A model generated the notes under the pieces. It saw nothing but the letters and a program-made list of their open reading frames with translations. It had not been told where the DNA came from and did no database searches. Source: Thermoplasmata archaeon (lineage in GTDB: Archaea; Thermoplasmatota; Thermoplasmata; SG8-5). Taken from it: 5,581 nt of DNA. The translations under genes were made by a program, and so were the position numbers. Positions 4,614-5,581 of this stretch are shown one piece after another. How positions within the stretch are numbered: the stretch's first letter is position 1; the number at the start of each line of letters is the position of its first letter. The stretch lies in NCBI GenBank assembly GCA_030655715.1, contig JAUSPR010000117.1:1-5581 (forward strand). Direction: 5' to 3'.

Positions 4614-5581
4614 CTAGGCTTTGGTGAGGAAAGGTGTCTTGGTTGTAATGCCCTTCAATTCCCTTCCATGATACTCGAGAAACACATTAATCCCGGGTTT
4701 CGCATACTGCCTTTTCAGATAGGCCAGGGCAATTCCTTTCCCTAGTGAGGGCGCGAAATTACCAGAAGAGACCGACCCCACTATTTCGTGTGGAGAATCT
4801 GCGAGTCGGACCTTGCTGCCCGGACGGGCAGGTGCACGACCTTCGAGAACTATGCCTATCATTTTTTCATGGGTTTTTTCTTCCTTCATTTTCTGGAGAA
4901 CCGTTTTACCCATGAATTCATGGTCCCACTTAATCACCCAGGAACAGTTGGTTTCGATGGTGGTTCTGTCGCGTGAAAAATCCTGGCCTGATAGGAGGAA
5001 ACCGGCTTCCAGACGTAATGTATCCCTGGCGCCCAGTCCAATTGGAAGGATCTCTGAGCCTATATCGGTTTTCATCAGTTCATCCCAGAGAGCCGGGGCA
5101 AGGTTGTTCGGAATAATGAGTTCGAAGCCATCCTCGCCTGTATATCCCGTACCTGAAACAACACCAATGCTCTTCTTCACACTATCTTTTGTCAAGTCGG
5201 TAAATTGCATCATTTTCTTTGTTGAGTAATCGAAAATCTTGGCTTCGAATTTGCCAATGGTATTTGTATGATCACCCAGAACCTTAGCTACCAACTTTCT
5301 TGCATGTGGTCCCTGAACAGCCAGACATGATAATTCGGAAGACAGATCAATCAATTCAATATCTGCATTCTCCCTCATCCAGTTACCATCAATATCTATC
5401 ATAGAAGCATTGGGAACGCAGAAATATCTTCCATTTCCTAATTTAGTAACTATTAAATCGTCGATTATTCTGGCATCATTATCAGGAAGATGTGTGTATA
5501 CACATTTTCCATCCTCAACATTAACGATATCGTTTGTTAAAAGGCTCTGGAAACCATTACCGCCTGGCTTGTCTATTATAA
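4614..5581 (-). CDS. gcvT: GcvT, aminomethyltransferase (glycine cleavage T-protein), 5' end outside window
   Basis: The T-protein transfers the methylene of the aminomethyl-lipoyl H-protein to tetrahydrofolate and releases ammonia. About 321 codons are visible, and the frame stays open from 5402 to the window edge. The Met at 5402 is internal, because upstream codons continue the family pattern (LLTNDIVNVEDGKCVYT, then IIDDLIVTKLGNGRYFCVPNA). Roughly 50-55 N-terminal residues are missing relative to E. coli GcvT. Further motifs are LAVQGPHARKL, TGYTGEDGFEL (visible residues ~144-154), GLGARDTLRLEAGFLLSGQDF (~181-201), SSGNFAPSLGKGIALAY and the C-terminal TTKTPFL. LGARDTLRLEAG favours GcvT over YgfZ. 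Related folate-dependent enzymes (DmdA, the sarcosine dehydrogenase C-domain) are less likely. The segment after YTH reads LPDNDARIIDD where many homologues have a Gly-Gly pair before the acidic residues. GcvH and GcvP are not in the window. Confidence 0.93.
   Translation of the reverse strand, partial: IIDKPGGNGFQSLLTNDIVNVEDGKCVYTHLPDNDARIIDDLIVTKLGNGRYFCVPNASMIDIDGNWMRENADIELIDLSSELSCLAVQGPHARKLVAKVLGDHTNTIGKFEAKIFDYSTKKMMQFTDLTKDSVKKSIGVVSGTGYTGEDGFELIIPNNLAPALWDELMKTDIGSEILPIGLGARDTLRLEAGFLLSGQDFSRDRTTIETNCSWVIKWDHEFMGKTVLQKMKEEKTHEKMIGIVLEGRAPARPGSKVRLADSPHEIVGSVSSGNFAPSLGKGIALAYLKRQYAKPGINVFLEYHGRELKGITTKTPFLTKA

Overview
The window looks archaeal, most likely from the Thermoplasmata/Thermoplasmatota. 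It opens with the 3' ~60% of an archaeal-type 16S rRNA gene on the + strand. No 23S rRNA, 5S rRNA or tRNA follows within the next 4.6 kb. Unlinked rRNA genes of this kind are known in Thermoplasma and relatives. The protein genes use strong Shine-Dalgarno sites (AGGAG, GGGAG) that match the anti-SD at the end of this 16S. The promoter-like box between gcvT and the peptidase gene is archaeal (TTAAATAT).

Layout. Positions 1-915 are 16S rRNA (+). Positions 916-2049 contain no convincing protein gene but hold dense RNA secondary structure. This stretch has three parts: (i) a 16S trailer (910-1283) with a hairpin that buries the anti-SD, a second copy of the 16S tail sequence GATCACCTCC, and a row of hairpins, three with UUCG loops, interleaved with a TAYAAACG-like motif; (ii) a candidate structured RNA (about 1395-1712) with long-range helices and a T5-C-T5 terminator; (iii) a second, weaker structured block (about 1729-2026) that also serves as the convergent terminator zone between the + strand RNA transcripts and the - strand operon.

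Positions 2050-4553 are a tight three-gene operon on the - strand, read right to left: an M42-family metallo-aminopeptidase, then larE and larB. The peptidase-larE gap is 4 nt and larE/larB overlap by 11 nt. LarB and LarE catalyse the first two steps of nickel-pincer nucleotide (NPN) cofactor synthesis: NaAD is carboxylated and hydrolysed to P2CMN, then sulfur is inserted to give P2TMN. LarC (nickel insertion) and a LarA-type enzyme that uses the cofactor are not in the window and should be elsewhere in the genome. A TATA-like box and SD just upstream of the peptidase suggest the operon has its own promoter.

Positions 4614-5581 (- strand) are the C-terminal ~321 codons of gcvT, the aminomethyltransferase (T-protein) of the glycine cleavage system. 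The frame stays open through the right window edge, so the gene's true start lies outside.

The most interesting part is the 1.1 kb between the 16S gene and larB. I could not match its structures to RNase P RNA, SRP RNA, 5S rRNA or tRNA by their signature motifs. A single-base deletion in a near-universal 16S motif (AAGTCGTACAAGG instead of AAGTCGTAACAAGG) also deserves checking.
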